In this document: positions 1 to 10,948 of the stretch, piece after piece
How the letters are laid out: every line of letters starts with the position of its first letter
Position numbering within the stretch: the first letter of the stretch is position 1
Assembly: GCA_001692895.1 (NCBI GenBank)
Contig: KV748206.1
Location: 814,434 to 878,433, forward strand
Length of the DNA stretch: 64,000 nt
Source of the DNA: Cenococcum geophilum 1.58
Taxonomy: Eukaryota > Ascomycota > Dothideomycetes > Gloniales > Gloniaceae
Reading direction: 5' to 3'
Notes under the pieces: model-generated
What the model was told of the DNA's origin: nothing
The model's input: only the letters and a program-made list of their open reading frames with translations
The model's database searches: none
Translations under genes and position numbers: made by a program

Positions 1-2311
1 AAGCACCTGCTAAACTAGATAAATTAGAAGTACCCCCGCCTACCTTAAAAGTCCCCTAGGAACTTACTAAACCCGCTAAACCTACTATAAAGCGTGGCCG
101 AGGACGCCTCTAAAAGTATCCTATAACTAAGAACCCCGTAATAAAGAATTACTTAACCTCTATAGGTATATCTATAAGACAATCTCCGCCTGCGAATATA
201 TTAGTCCTAGTATAGGAAACCCCTTTTATGGACTTATAGCGTAAAGAGATTAACGGACTACTTAAAAAGGGCGTCTTTGCGGTTATAACGGAAAAAGATA
301 TTTCGTAAGGCGTCCGTATATTTAACTTACGCTTTATTAACAAGATTAAGCACCCTAGTACTAATAAAGCTTTTAAGAAATTAAGGCTTGTTGTATAAGC
401 TTATAACAACTAGGGAAAGGACCTAGTCCTTACGCAATTGCCTATAATTTAACAAGTCAGTTAACGGATTATACTTATACTTATGCCTAGACTATAGCAA
501 ACTAAACCCGTAGCCCTCTACTTATAGGATATCTTATAAGCCTATATACAGTTAAATACCTACCTAAGTAGGGACATCTTTATACGACTACCCTATAAGC
601 TTAACCTATAACTAGGAATAATTTTATGGGTCGTAAAACCTCTTTACGGGGTATTAGAAGCTAGAAACCATTAATTTAAAATATACCACCAGCACCATGT
701 TAGTAAACTCAAAATGGAATAGTTAACCTATAACCCCTACCTCCTATATAGCCTATTAAACGGCCTTAGTATTATTAGACTCTAAATAGAGAATACCCTA
801 TTCCTAGCAGACCAGACCTTTATAGACGCTAAAGAAACTAAACTATAAAAGGCTAAGTTCTTAGTAAAGCTATAAGAGTAGTTAACTAAGCAGAATCTAA
901 TTAAGTTTAATAGAGGCCTAATTATATAAAAGGGCAACCTAATTAAGCTAACTTAGGAACGCTAAGCTTAAAACCTAAAGCCCGTTATAGTAAAGCCTAT
1001 AGACCTTACTAGCTCCCGCGGAGAGACCCGTAAGACTATAAATATAAAGGACTAATACGTTGCATAGCGTGCAAGAGGCGCCTATATTGCCATAGTCTAT
1101 TAACCTAAATCTACCTATAATTTATCCTTTACGGCCCTGGCAGTAGATCTATAAGAAGAAAATATTAAGCAGCTTAATAAGCGTATTTAGTGGCAAATTA
1201 ACAATATAGCAAGGGGACTTACTTTTGTACCACTAGACCTAAGTTCCCTTAGCTTACTAGTATTTATAGACGCCTCCTTTGCCAATAATAGGGACCTATT
1301 ATCATAAATCGGCTTTATAATCGTACTTACGGACTATAATTAGGACGTAAATATACTGTATTAGTCTTTAATTAAGTATAAATAAGTAACCCGCAGTGTA
1401 CTAGCCTCTAAACTATATATACTAGCTTATGGCTTTAATATAGCAGCCGCAATCAAATTAACGGTCTAGAAGATTCTATAACTGGAGTAGTTACCCCTAG
1501 TTTTATACACTAATTTAAAGTCCCTCTACAACTGCCTAGTTAAACTAGGTATAATATAAGAGAAGAGGCTTATAGTCGACCTAATATACTTATATTAGGC
1601 CTATAAACAACGTAAAATTATAAAGGTTAAATAGATTAGCGGCGGAAATAACCTAGTAAACGCTATAACTAAGGCAAAGCCATATTAAGCCCTTAAAACC
1701 CTAATTAATATAAATAAGCTTAACCTAAAAGTTATAAAATAGGTAGAACGGGACTAACGGAGTACCTATAATACGCCTACAGCTTATTAAAAGGCCGTAT
1801 GGCTTATTATACGGCCTATTCTATAGACCGTAAGCTATTAGGTAGAAAACAGTAGAAAGCTATAATGGAACTTAATAGACTTACGTGACCTACTAAATTC
1901 TACTATATTCTGCCATAGTAGTTAAATCCACCAATTACGATTTTCCATACCAGGCACGGAAAATCGCTATTAGCTCGCTTAGCACTAGCGTCTTAGCGGC
2001 CCTTAAGATCTAACTTACGGCTCGTCTACTGCCCGTTAAAAGGCTATACGGTTCATTTTACGGACTGTAAGCAGGACTTACGGCTAGCTTAGGGCACCAT
2101 TTAAAAGGCAGCCCAGAAGGCACCTTAGGAGGAGTTTCCTATATATTTTCTTATGTGTTTTATGGTTCTATTAAGGCAATTACGGAGGCTATACACAAAT
2201 GGTTTTATTTTCCAAGTACCGCTAGTATATAATTACAGCACCTAGTATACGAACGCGTAAATACGCGTTCGTGCACCAACTACCTACGTGCTGACTAATC
2301 AGGGGGGAGGC
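1..2311 (+). mobile_element. Ty1/copia retrotransposon remnant, RIP-degraded (pol 3' half)
   Basis: The plus strand reads as the reverse transcriptase/RNase H part of a Ty1/copia polyprotein once stops are ignored. Near 85-105 there is the Arg-Gly-Arg-Pro linker that precedes copia RT. Around 245-300 it reads EINGLLKKGVF, typical of fungal copia RT, followed near 385-445 by RLVV-AYNN-GKDLVLTQ. Near 1260-1290 VFIDASFANNRD matches the copia RNase H start, and the frame fades near 1760. Stops are TAA/TAG where CAA/CAG or TGG would be expected, which is the RIP signature. A G-rich polypurine run (about 2301-2309) sits just before the candidate 3' LTR. The 5' part lies outside the window. Non-functional. 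Confidence 0.85.
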
Positions 2312-2450
2312 GTGTTAGTATATAGACTACGTAGTCTACCTTAATAGAATTGACAGTCACCATCCAAACAAGCATACAATACTACACGTATTTCGTGCCC
2401 GTGGATACGACTTACTCGTGCTATTAAGTTAGTACGAATATATATATTTT
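2312..2450 (+). repeat. Candidate 3' LTR start of the copia remnant
   Basis: TGTTAGTATATAGACTACG begins directly after the polypurine run, as expected for a copia 3' LTR, and contains the palindrome AGACTACGTAGTCT. No clear right end (CA) or target duplication was found, so the length is uncertain and the LTR may be truncated by the tandem array that follows. Confidence 0.4.
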
Positions 2451-2479
2451 TAATTAAATATTATTACATTATATAAAGG

Positions 2480-2935
2480 CTCCGCGTATAAAAGCCCTGC
2501 ACGAAGCTCTGCACGAAGCTCTGCACGAAGCTCTGTATATAGAGGCTCTATACAAAGCTCTGGAAACGGAGGCTCTGCACGAAGCTCTGCATGCGGAGGC
2601 TCTATACGAAGCTTTGTACGGAGGCTCTGCACGAAACTCTGCGGAGGCTCTACACGAAGCTCTGCGTACGGAGGCTCTGCACGAAGCTCTGTATACGGAG
2701 GCTCTGCGCGACGGCTCTGCGCACAACAGTTCTGCGTATGGCGGTCCTACGTACGACGGCTCTACTACAGAGACTCTATATAAAAGCTTTGTGTAGAGCT
2801 TCGTGTAGAGCTTCGTACATCGCCTCCGCAGAGCTTCGCGCAGAGCCCCCGTAGAGCTTCGAGCAGAGCCTCCGTACGCAGAGCCTCGTAGAGAGCTTCG
2901 AGCAGAGCCTCCGTACGTAAAGCTCCTGTGCATGA
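2480..2935. repeat. Tandem array of about 12-bp units arranged head to head
   Basis: From about 2495 the sequence iterates variants of GCACGAAGCTCT and GGAGGCTCTGCA. At the palindrome AAAGCTTT (2783-2790) orientation flips, and the rest of the array carries the reverse complement (AGAGCTTCGTGTAG, AGAGCCTCCGTACG). The whole is a long imperfect hairpin made of tandem repeats. The open frames across it, rich in ALHEAL-type repeats on either strand, are by-products of the 12-bp period. No coding role is supported. Confidence 0.75.
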
Positions 2936-3947
2936 GCCGTAAAAGCAGAGAATTTTTTATTATAGGTCTAAGTGGAGCGTGCCAAGAAATTATCGATAAA
3001 AGCGATAAATAACGATAAGCGAAAATCATGATAATTTATCGATCTTATCAGATAAGATTTTATTTTCGCCCACCCTGGCCCAGAACTAGGCACCCCTTGC
3101 GTGCTCAGGGCGTGCTTAGGGCTGCTCACCCTCGGCTTAGGTTAAAGCGGCGGCTGCTTAGGTCCAAAGATGGAAATGGACCTTGGTGAGGGGAGTTTTC
3201 ATTAAAGACTATAGAGGTAGTAAGGAACTCCGATTTAGGTCGATATCTACCAGTGAGCAGGAATCACGACAAGAATCCTTCACATCTACCACCTCCGCTA
3301 ACTCCATTGGCCGGGATAGAGTTGGAATATATGACTCCCATGCGTGGCAAATGGGCACGACAGACTTAGAAACTGGGCCTGCTGCACTCATTCCCTCTGG
3401 CAGCCTGTCATCTACCCGCGTCTCCCTCGCTAGCATTTCCTCAGCGCTTGTTAAAATGTAGAGTTATGAGTTACTTAACTTTTTCCTATCTACTATGACA
3501 GGCCTCCTGTCACGAGTCGTGACGTCTGTATACCCAGCCATTCAACCGTCCTCCCGATCGAAAAAGATGCCTTTTGGCCTTGCTGGCGCTGTGGAGGAAA
3601 GCTTGGAGCTCTACATCGTCACCTTCTACTTATGTCTAGTGCCGCAGTAGCATACATATTCAGAATACTACAGTTCTATAGTAAAGCATATTGGGTTGAG
3701 CTGAAAGCACTCATGCTTGGCTATCTGCAGTATCGGAAGTAGCCACGAGCCAGGGCGAAGTAACATGAGCGAAATAATCGCCTCCGCAGGTATCGAAACC
3801 TGATCGCGGCCACTGTGGTAACCAAACGTGCAATTTCTCCCGTTTTCTAAGCAGCCTTGTTCAACCATCTTGTACTATGACAGATCTTCCGACCCCTTCT
3901 CGTACCCACCCTACCCCACCACCATCACCTAGATGCAGCCTAGACAT
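2936..3947. other. Intergenic transition from RIPped repeat to unique DNA
   Basis: Near 2985-3060 there is a run of near-inverted GATAA/TTATC motifs (ATCGATAAAAGCGATAAATAACGATAAGC), then base composition shifts to that of the genes. The rest presumably holds the 3' UTR of the minus-strand aldolase gene. The small open frames here show no recognisable protein and are not called. Confidence 0.5.
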
Positions 3948-6900
3948 CTATAGCTGACCAGCGGTGTTGAAATCGTCGAGTGCAATGGCGACACGCTTGC
4001 TCATCGTCTTCTCTCCCTCGCGGACCCACACTCTAGGATCTAGTGTATCCAGACTGTTAGTTTTTGTTTGATATTAATTGGCTTACGGTAGATATGGCGT
4101 TATGCTGCTTGCCATGGCAAGGCTTTGACATTGAGGAAGAATGGCTCACCATAGTATTTTCTAGAAGTTGTTAGCATATCTCTTTTAAATTTGAACAGTG
4201 GATAATCAATGTTCTTACGAACAAATAATTCCAGGGATGGGTTGTGGACGGAGAGAAAAAAGTCAGCTTACTTGTTCGGCTTGTCCTCGCCCTCTGGGTT
4301 GCCAACTTGCGACATCAAGTACTCCTAAACAGATTTTAGATATGCCTAACATTTATTCTTAGGTTTCTGTCCTGACCTTCTTGTTGAGAACGTAGTCCCT
4401 GCAGTGGAAGTTAGTTTACCATATTATCAGGAGAGTCACAAGAGAACACGCACCGAATGCCAGCGAGGTAAGCCCATTGCAGATCGGTATCCAAGTTAAC
4501 CTTAACTACACCGTACGCTTTTGACTTGGATTAGCAACCTCCTTTGGGATGACCATTTGTGACTTACAGATGGCCTCCCTGAAGTCATCTACGGAGCTAC
4601 CGCTACCACCGTGGAAGACGAGGAAGACAGGCTTCTCCTCCTTAGCTCCAATCTTCTCCTTAACATAAGCCTGATGTTTTTTCAACAGAACTGGTTGCAG
4701 CTTGACGTTTCCTGGCTTGTAGACACCGTGAACGTTCTATGGAGAGTTAACGTTAGTGATGAATGACATCTCGCAAGAATTCAATAACTTGATAGGAGTA
4801 GAGGTAAAGATATATGGCTGGTTAAGGGGTATGGCAAGACGCCCTAGAATCAAAGGACATGGTTCTGCGGTTCCACAAAGATTCAGTGGCTAGAATAGGG
4901 ACAGTACGTACTCCGAAACCCGCAGCGATGCTGAAGTAAGGGCTGATAGGAGAGAGGGTCTTGTAGATCTCGTAGATATCCTCTGTAAAAGATACGGAAT
5001 TAGAGATTGGAATTGATATCAAATCAAGTATTAAAAGGAACACTCCTCTCTAATCTAGGTGTAACATACCGGGCTGAGTGTAGAGGGAATTGTTGTCGAC
5101 ATCTTCATTATTGACACCGTCTTCCTGTAGAACAAGTTAGTGGCGAATACAAACGAGCAAATGAGGTTGCAGGACAGCCCTCTAGGAGTATAGTCGAACC
5201 TCGCCACCAGTAATCCCAATTTCCATCTCTAGCCATTGCTTCCTTGCATAGACATCAGAAATAGCTCGAATATAATACCCCATATGGATATTGCCGACTT
5301 ACATAGGAGCCATGCGCTTGAGATCTGCAAAAAGATAGTGAGAATAACCCATATAGTATCAACCGGATCACTTACAAGCAGCAGTGGTCTTGATGTTCCA
5401 ATCGACAGGCTCTTCCTATGCAAATATTAGGCACGGGAAGCTGAAGGATCGGCAAGAGCACCGGAGAGGCACAAAGAGTAGTTTAGTCCATAGAGTCTCG
5501 TTTCTCGAGACCCATTTTGATCTCCAAAAGGGGCATTGGAGACAGGTGCTAAAAGTTTTCTCTGCGCCTATCCTAGCTCCATAGATCATACATACAGACA
5601 AATCAATCATGTGGGATGAGAATAGGGGCTCGCCATGCTATACAATGTTAGTTCTGAAAACCCACCGTAGGGGTTTGTAGTTCGGACAACTCACCTCTTT
5701 GAAATATTTCTCATCGGCATCAAGCATGCCATCGAACCACGGCCTAGAGTAATTGTCAGTTGCTTATCTCGTGAGTATGCAGTCGAGGAGGTTGCAGACA
5801 GGAGCTTCTTCGCGCAATGATCTACTGTGTATTAATTCTCGTTTCCAAAAATCTTGGCTTCTACGTGTCTCACTAACCTGTGTGAAGTACAACCGGAACG
5901 CCATAAGTGGGCGCAATTGAGCGGATCTTTTCATTATCAGATTGACCCCTGGACCAGTTTGAGTGGACGAGACATACGTAGTGAGCAGCTGCGACAGCAC
6001 CAGCAATTGAAGCAGTTTGATCCTTGTTGTCAACTCCCTTGCCTAAATAGGGCAGAGATGTTAGCTAGCTTGAGCGGAATATTCAAACGTGTAAGGTGAG
6101 ATTATGGAAGCAGTCCAGTGTCACTGCATAACCAAACCCCATCGTATACTTGGCAGAGGTTGACTATCTGCATCCAAGTAATCCGAACGTCAAAAAGTCA
6201 TTAAACGGCCGGTTTAGACCGAGTGGAGACCCAGCGTTAGATGCTCCGTTGCAACTTTCTCCATTGCCCGTAGTTGCCGGAGAGAGTAAGTTGCGATCTT
6301 CATGTCCAAACAACCAAGTATACGATAAGAGTATCCTGCTCCGAGACATCTCGGGGTGACGAGGAAGCAATCCCCGAACAAGGCGTACCTGCGAACTGCA
6401 AGAAGTTAGTACAAATTTAGCTGGAAGAAAAATGGGGTTCATACGTATGCGGCTCCACCCTTGAAAATTTACATTCGTTAGCACATATTTTCTTAGCCCT
6501 TCGGTGTTGATTGCCATCATAGAATACAGAGTTGTCCCTCTATGCGAGACGCATGTATGCCTCCACCTGGCGACGCACCTGGGATGTTTGAAGGACGATT
6601 GGGGATTTCTTGTCGCGCGCGGCCTCAACTAAATGAGTAGTAGGTGTTAGCGACTAGTAATTAACTGTTGCTTTCCATTTAGACAGAAAGGTTTCCGCAG
6701 GGTTACTGACGCGCTGCAACTGCGGTTGAGCTGGACGTGACATTGATGGCGGGAATAGCGACTGCGAAATGGTAAGTATTGCAACAATTGGAGGCAATTG
6801 GTGCTAGAGAACGCACAGTTCTTCTCTTGAGCATAATTGAAAAGCTGTTAAAAAACGCAGTAAGTATCAGGCTGGACGGGGACGGAGTTCGGGAAGCAAA

Positions 6901-6969
6901 AAGCACCTTCAAGACATCATCGCCGGTAATGACGCCAGACTTGCGGGAAAGGACATCGGTGGCACCCAT
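3948..6969 (-). CDS. fbaA: Fructose-1,6-bisphosphate aldolase, class II (21 exons)
   Basis: Cytosolic glycolytic/gluconeogenic enzyme that splits fructose-1,6-bisphosphate into dihydroxyacetone phosphate and glyceraldehyde-3-phosphate using zinc. At first sight it looks like a wreck of small frames, but every break falls at a GT...AG intron and all joins keep frame. Exons, 5' to 3': 6969-6907, 6844-6817, 6761-6711, 6628-6579, 6459-6445, 6395-6389, 6042-5978, 5926-5878, 5821-5800, 5743-5695, 5637-5596, 5415-5376, 5324-5303, 5242-5200, 5124-5070, 4982-4912, 4736-4568, 4517-4454, 4398-4377, 4324-4272, 4053-3948. They total 1086 nt, giving 361 aa, the usual length for fungal FBA. Landmarks are FAIPAINVTSSSTAVAA, VVLHTDHCAKKLL with the zinc-binding His, GITGGEEDGV, FHGGSGS, VNLDTDLQWAY and the C-terminal REGEKTMSKR. 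Start is the first ATG of the conserved MGATDVLSRKSG. The least certain join is the last acceptor, 4054. Confidence 0.9.
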
Positions 6970-7814
6970 GTTGATGAAGTGGATTTAGTTGACGGAGGTG
7001 TTAGCTGAGCAGGCTTGAGGGAAATTTTCGGGAAAGTTCAAAGTATTTGAGGATGAGGATAGTAAATGTTGAGTGCGAAAACGGAGCGCGGGGAACGTGG
7101 AAATCCTTATCGAGCTGTCCAGAAAAGCAACGAGGGGCAAAATCCTGCAGTCGACACACTTACTTTTGAGCGATATAGAACGAATCAGAAAGTGAAGGCC
7201 AAGCCAATTGAGAATTCTCTTAGGGATGACGTGGGGTTTAAGTGGCAGGGAGGAGGAGAGAGGTCATTTCACGGGTGTCGCGCTGAAGTCATCCAGGTGG
7301 TTTTTTTGGCGGGGCTCTCGCGCCACTGTTGCTCGGCATTTTCGAAGCTGCCCTTGTGCCCAGAAACTCCTCTTCTCCGAATCTGCCCGGTCGTAGCATC
7401 TTCTAGACTGAAATTACCGCCCGCCTCACGCCTTGTATCTAGCTACTGTCACAGGGCAGCCAATTGCCAGCAACCGTGTGGTCTTGGTGAGGATTACGCG
7501 CTCCGAGAGCGGTGTAAGGTCATACACGCTCGTCACACGGGCAGGAGCTGAACCGCGTCTCCATTTATCCGTCTCAGTTGGCATTTACAGCTACAGTGCA
7601 ATTAGACATACATGAGAGTACAGATACACCTCCGGGGGGGAATCCGCAGATGGGGAAGCCCAAGTGGTCAAAGCCCGGCCGAGAGATATTTTCACGGAGA
7701 ATTCCTTTCTCGTGACCGAAGACCCCTTCTATCGTGGAGAATGTAGCGATTCCTATCGCCAAGCCCTAACCAATACTCCCCTTTTCCAACAGATATGCGA
7801 GACAATTGCTAATG
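6970..7814. other. Intergenic: aldolase upstream region and bL9m 3' flank
   Basis: 845 bp between two minus-strand genes. It should hold the aldolase promoter and the bL9m 3' UTR/terminator. Several open frames occur (for example 7066-7551) but their products look like random translation, and they overlap in different frames. I see no conserved domain, RNA gene or repeat. Confidence 0.5.
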
Positions 7815-8760
7815 TTATGCCCGAACACGGACAGTCCTCTTTATAGGTGCCTTCGCGCCTTTGACCTGGATCTCTACCGCAAATCGGCCCAAATGTTTCA
7901 CACGCGTTGTTTCCTCGCTCGCAAGCCCTTCGACAAACCGAATATCGCTCTCGGATAGCATAACACGCGCTGCCTCGTCATTGTTCGCCAAAATGGTCTT
8001 GACACTTGTAAGAACGTCGGCAGTTGACACGGAGCCGTATATGCCTGTCAATTCAGGTTTGGGTGTAGATTTAGCTGCCGCCCTCAATATGTCAGCCGCA
8101 TCAGATGCGCCTAGATGTTGTTCGGAGTCCTCTTTAGTCTCAGGTTCGATGGGTTGGCGGAAGAACTCAATTGTTTGTGGAACGAAAACGGAGACGAGTT
8201 CTGCAGAACGCTCAGGCTACACGGTTTCCGTTTAGTGAATCAAGTTTCCAGACCAAAAATTGGGTGTTTGTAACATACGCTCAAGAATTCCAGCTCAATA
8301 GGCCTGATATAAGGCTTGCTCTGCTCCTCATCCACCCTATCTACTATTTCTTGTGCCGGAGCCTCGACCCCAAATGTGAAGTCCCGCTCTATGTCTACAT
8401 TTTGTTGTTTCAATTCTTTCAGTTCGCTTGCTGAGACATACTCTGCCATGCGTGAGGGGAACCATCGATTTCTCATTTGGCCAGCTGATATAGGAATGTA
8501 GGAGCCTTGAAGATACTAAGTAACAGTAGGAGGAGAATGCTAAAATATGTAGAAAGCACTCTACCTTTGCGCCCAAATCTCCTGACATCCTTTAACAGCT
8601 TGACGGTCACTGTGTCTGCTGGCTTAGCCAGTTTCTGCTTACCGCGAATCTGCTGTTGAGACTGCTGAAGGGGTCTCCAGCCTTCGAATCCAAGTCTCGT
8701 ATAACGTCGCGCACATGATGTGCATTGTGGTAGCAACGATGAGCGGGCGAATGTTGCCAT
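7815..8760 (-). CDS. MRPL50: Mitochondrial large-subunit ribosomal protein bL9m
   Basis: Component of the mitochondrial large ribosomal subunit. Three exons keep frame: 8760-8565, 8505-8279 and 8216-7815, giving 274 aa. The N-terminus (MATFARSSLLPQCTSCARR) is Arg/Ser-rich without acids and fits a mitochondrial presequence. The bL9 N-domain follows: VTVKLLKDVRRFGRKG, then across intron 1 SYIPISAGQMRNRWFP and RMAEYV. The C-terminal third contains IYGSVSTADVLTSVK, as in fungal bL9m C-domains. The intron 2 acceptor could be 8217 or six bases further on. The first in-frame ATG of the targeting peptide sets the start. A longer upstream open frame to 9120 runs into the divergent promoter and is not used. 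The symbol follows the yeast orthologue. Confidence 0.85.
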
Positions 8761-9124
8761 TGGGCTGTCGTGGTGTTGACGTGAGATGTCAAAAATCGCT
8801 CTTGTCCCAAAGCACCCGGAGCACACAGGGCACAGCCGGGGCAGCACTTGGCGCATCCTGGTCTTCCCGGAATTTCCTCGCTTGCTTTTTATTAAGCAGA
8901 ATAGTAAGAAACCAACGGCAGCCGACCATGACCACGGCCAGGCATTGTATCCCAGGAAGGTTGCAGACAATGGATATGGGCCTGGAGTCGCCAATGGTTC
9001 CTTCCCTTCTTTCATCTTCTCAAACTTCTGTACCCGACCATCTACTGCAACAATCCTGCACACGGCTACCCTTCTAACCTCCGCTACCGGATTCGCGGGA
9101 TAGAAGAGGGACACAAGCACCGCT
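8761..9124. promoter_or_regulatory. Shared divergent promoter of bL9m and deubiquitinase
   Basis: The ATGs of the minus-strand bL9m gene (8760) and the plus-strand ubiquitin protease gene (9125) are only 364 bp apart, so both promoters must lie within or overlap this segment. Bidirectional transcription is inferred from spacing; no specific factor site is claimed. Confidence 0.6.
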
Positions 9125-10948
9125 ATGCCCGAAAAGCCTTTGACAATCGCAACCTACGCTGCTGGTGCTTCACTTGCTGCCATTACCTTAGTATACGTCT
9201 TTGGGCCTACCTTTTTTCTCGATAATGAGTCGTCCAACTCGCGCAAGAACGGCGTCGTCGGCCTCAGCAATTCGGCGAACGACTGCTTCATCAACTCAAT
9301 ACTGCAAGCGTTGGCTGGATTGGGAGACTTGCGCCTATACTTGATACGGGAGACACATCGTCGGAAATTGGACGGCCCAAAGGTCTACGAGGTTGACCCA
9401 GAAAAAATACTTCAGGAGAAGAATGCCATCAAGCCATGGAAGCTGGAGGGCCTGCGGAAGGGCATGGTAACTCTTGCGCTGAAAGAGATATTGGATAAAC
9501 TCAATGAGAGGCCAATATACAGGAAGACAATTTCTCCGCATACCTTTATTCGCATGTTGGAACAAGCGTTTCGAACGCGGATCAGCAGGCAGCAACAAGA
9601 TGCGCAGGAATTCCTCCAGATTGTTACAGAGAGGCTATGTGAAGAGTATCATGCCGGACGGAAAGCACGGCAAGATTCCCGAAGGCTCAAGGCCATCGTT
9701 ACTAACATGCAGACAACTTTCGAGAAGTTGGAAGTTCCCGAAACACCTAACCTCGCGGAACAAACCCTTCCAGAAGTTAGGGACGAGAAACAGGGACAGG
9801 CAGCAGAAAATGATGGTCGAGATGAAGGTGAGGATGAAGAAGGTTTTCCATTCGAAGGCAAGATTGAATCGCAAATTGAGTGCCTAACCTGCGGCTTTAA
9901 ACCCAAACCCACCGTATCCACCTTCGTTACATTGACGTTGAACGTTCCTCAAAAACCCGCAACGTCCCTCAACAGCTGCTTTGATGGAATGTTGAAGGTA
10001 GAACACATTGACGACTTTAAGTGCGAATACTGCCGCCTCGAGCACGCCCTTCGTAGCAAGGATCATGACCTTTCCAAAGCCAAGACGGAGGAGGCAAGGC
10101 AGCAATTAAAATCGGAAATCGCAAAAATAAGAAAGTCGTTGAGCGAAGACCCTGAGAAACCACCTCCAGATGTACAGCTTCCAGATGTCAAACTGGCCCC
10201 CCGACGGCGAATAGCCCGGCATATGTACATATCTTCATTTCCTAAAATCCTTGCCATACACCTGTCCCGGTCCATATTTTCCGCTGCCACACTCTCTACA
10301 AAGAATATGGCCAAGGTGGCTTTCCCGGAAACACTACCTCTTGGCAGTATCCTTGACCAAAGGAAATATAGATTACTTGGCGTAGTCACGCACAAAGGCG
10401 GTCATAATAGTGGCCACTACGAATCATTCCGTCGGCAAGTCGCTGCTACACCGTACTCCACACCTCACTCCTTTGGCGCAGAAGGAGCATACAGTATACA
10501 AGGAAGCCCGAATCCCTCGGTAGCTCAAAGCCCGAGAATCTCAACCTCGAATCTAGGAAGCACCAATGAGCGACAGTCGCCAGCCACTTCTACACTATCC
10601 TCGCCGGATATGTTCTCTCCATCTTCTTCGTCCTTATCATCTAGAGCTTCGGGGGATTCTTCTCGAGGTCTTCCACCAACATCTGCTCCTCGCGATGACG
10701 CTACTGTACAGCCTCCAGCATCACCGACATCATCAAGGTCACGAACTGCCAAGTTAGTAAAATCAAGGGCTTCCTCGATAACGGATGTCTCACGTTTTAA
10801 GCGTAAACCGAAGAGACGAGACAATCGATGGTGGCGAATTAGCGATGATAAAATAAAAGAGAGTAGAACTAGTGATGTTCTTACTATGCAAAAAGAGGTT
10901 TACCTGCTCTTTTACGAATTGGATAGACGGGTTGAAGACGATATGTAG
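9125..10948 (+). CDS. Membrane-anchored ubiquitin-specific protease (USP30/Ubp16-like)
   Basis: Deubiquitinating cysteine protease of the UCH/USP (C19) family, 607 aa, no introns. Residues about 8-32 form a single hydrophobic segment (ATYAAGASLAAITLVYVFG), so the enzyme should be tethered by its N-terminus with the catalytic domain in the cytosol. Yeast Ubp16 and animal USP30, on the mitochondrial outer membrane, share this layout. The Cys box is GLSNSANDCFINSILQAL (Cys54; the common form is GxTCY, here AxDCF). QQDAQEF follows near residue 158. Two CxxC pairs (CLTC, CEYC) fit the USP zinc site. The His box is HNSGHYESF (His431). A Ser/Pro-rich insertion (about 445-560) separates it from the C-terminal VYLLFYEL. 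The neighbour in the shared promoter is a mitochondrial ribosomal protein, consistent with but not proof of a mitochondrial site. Confidence 0.88.
   Translation: MPEKPLTIATYAAGASLAAITLVYVFGPTFFLDNESSNSRKNGVVGLSNSANDCFINSILQALAGLGDLRLYLIRETHRRKLDGPKVYEVDPEKILQEKNAIKPWKLEGLRKGMVTLALKEILDKLNERPIYRKTISPHTFIRMLEQAFRTRISRQQQDAQEFLQIVTERLCEEYHAGRKARQDSRRLKAIVTNMQTTFEKLEVPETPNLAEQTLPEVRDEKQGQAAENDGRDEGEDEEGFPFEGKIESQIECLTCGFKPKPTVSTFVTLTLNVPQKPATSLNSCFDGMLKVEHIDDFKCEYCRLEHALRSKDHDLSKAKTEEARQQLKSEIAKIRKSLSEDPEKPPPDVQLPDVKLAPRRRIARHMYISSFPKILAIHLSRSIFSAATLSTKNMAKVAFPETLPLGSILDQRKYRLLGVVTHKGGHNSGHYESFRRQVAATPYSTPHSFGAEGAYSIQGSPNPSVAQSPRISTSNLGSTNERQSPATSTLSSPDMFSPSSSSLSSRASGDSSRGLPPTSAPRDDATVQPPASPTSSRSRTAKLVKSRASSITDVSRFKRKPKRRDNRWWRISDDKIKESRTSDVLTMQKEVYLLFYELDRRVEDDM

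Noticed and set aside
2480-2935. CRISPR-like array or repeat protein gene
   Set aside because: Units are about 12 bp with no unique spacers, orientation flips in the middle, and this is a eukaryotic genome. The repeat-protein frames exist on both strands only because of the period.
3948-6969. Aldolase region as a frameshifted pseudogene
   Set aside because: Every apparent frameshift coincides with a GT...AG intron, and the 21 exons sum to exactly 361 codons plus stop with all motifs present.
7066-7551. 161-aa plus-strand frame between aldolase and bL9m
   Set aside because: No domain, overlapped by other equally open frames, and it lies in the aldolase promoter region.
8761-9120. Upstream extension of the bL9m frame to 9120
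   Set aside because: It would place most of the divergent promoter in coding sequence and put the mitochondrial presequence in the interior of the protein.
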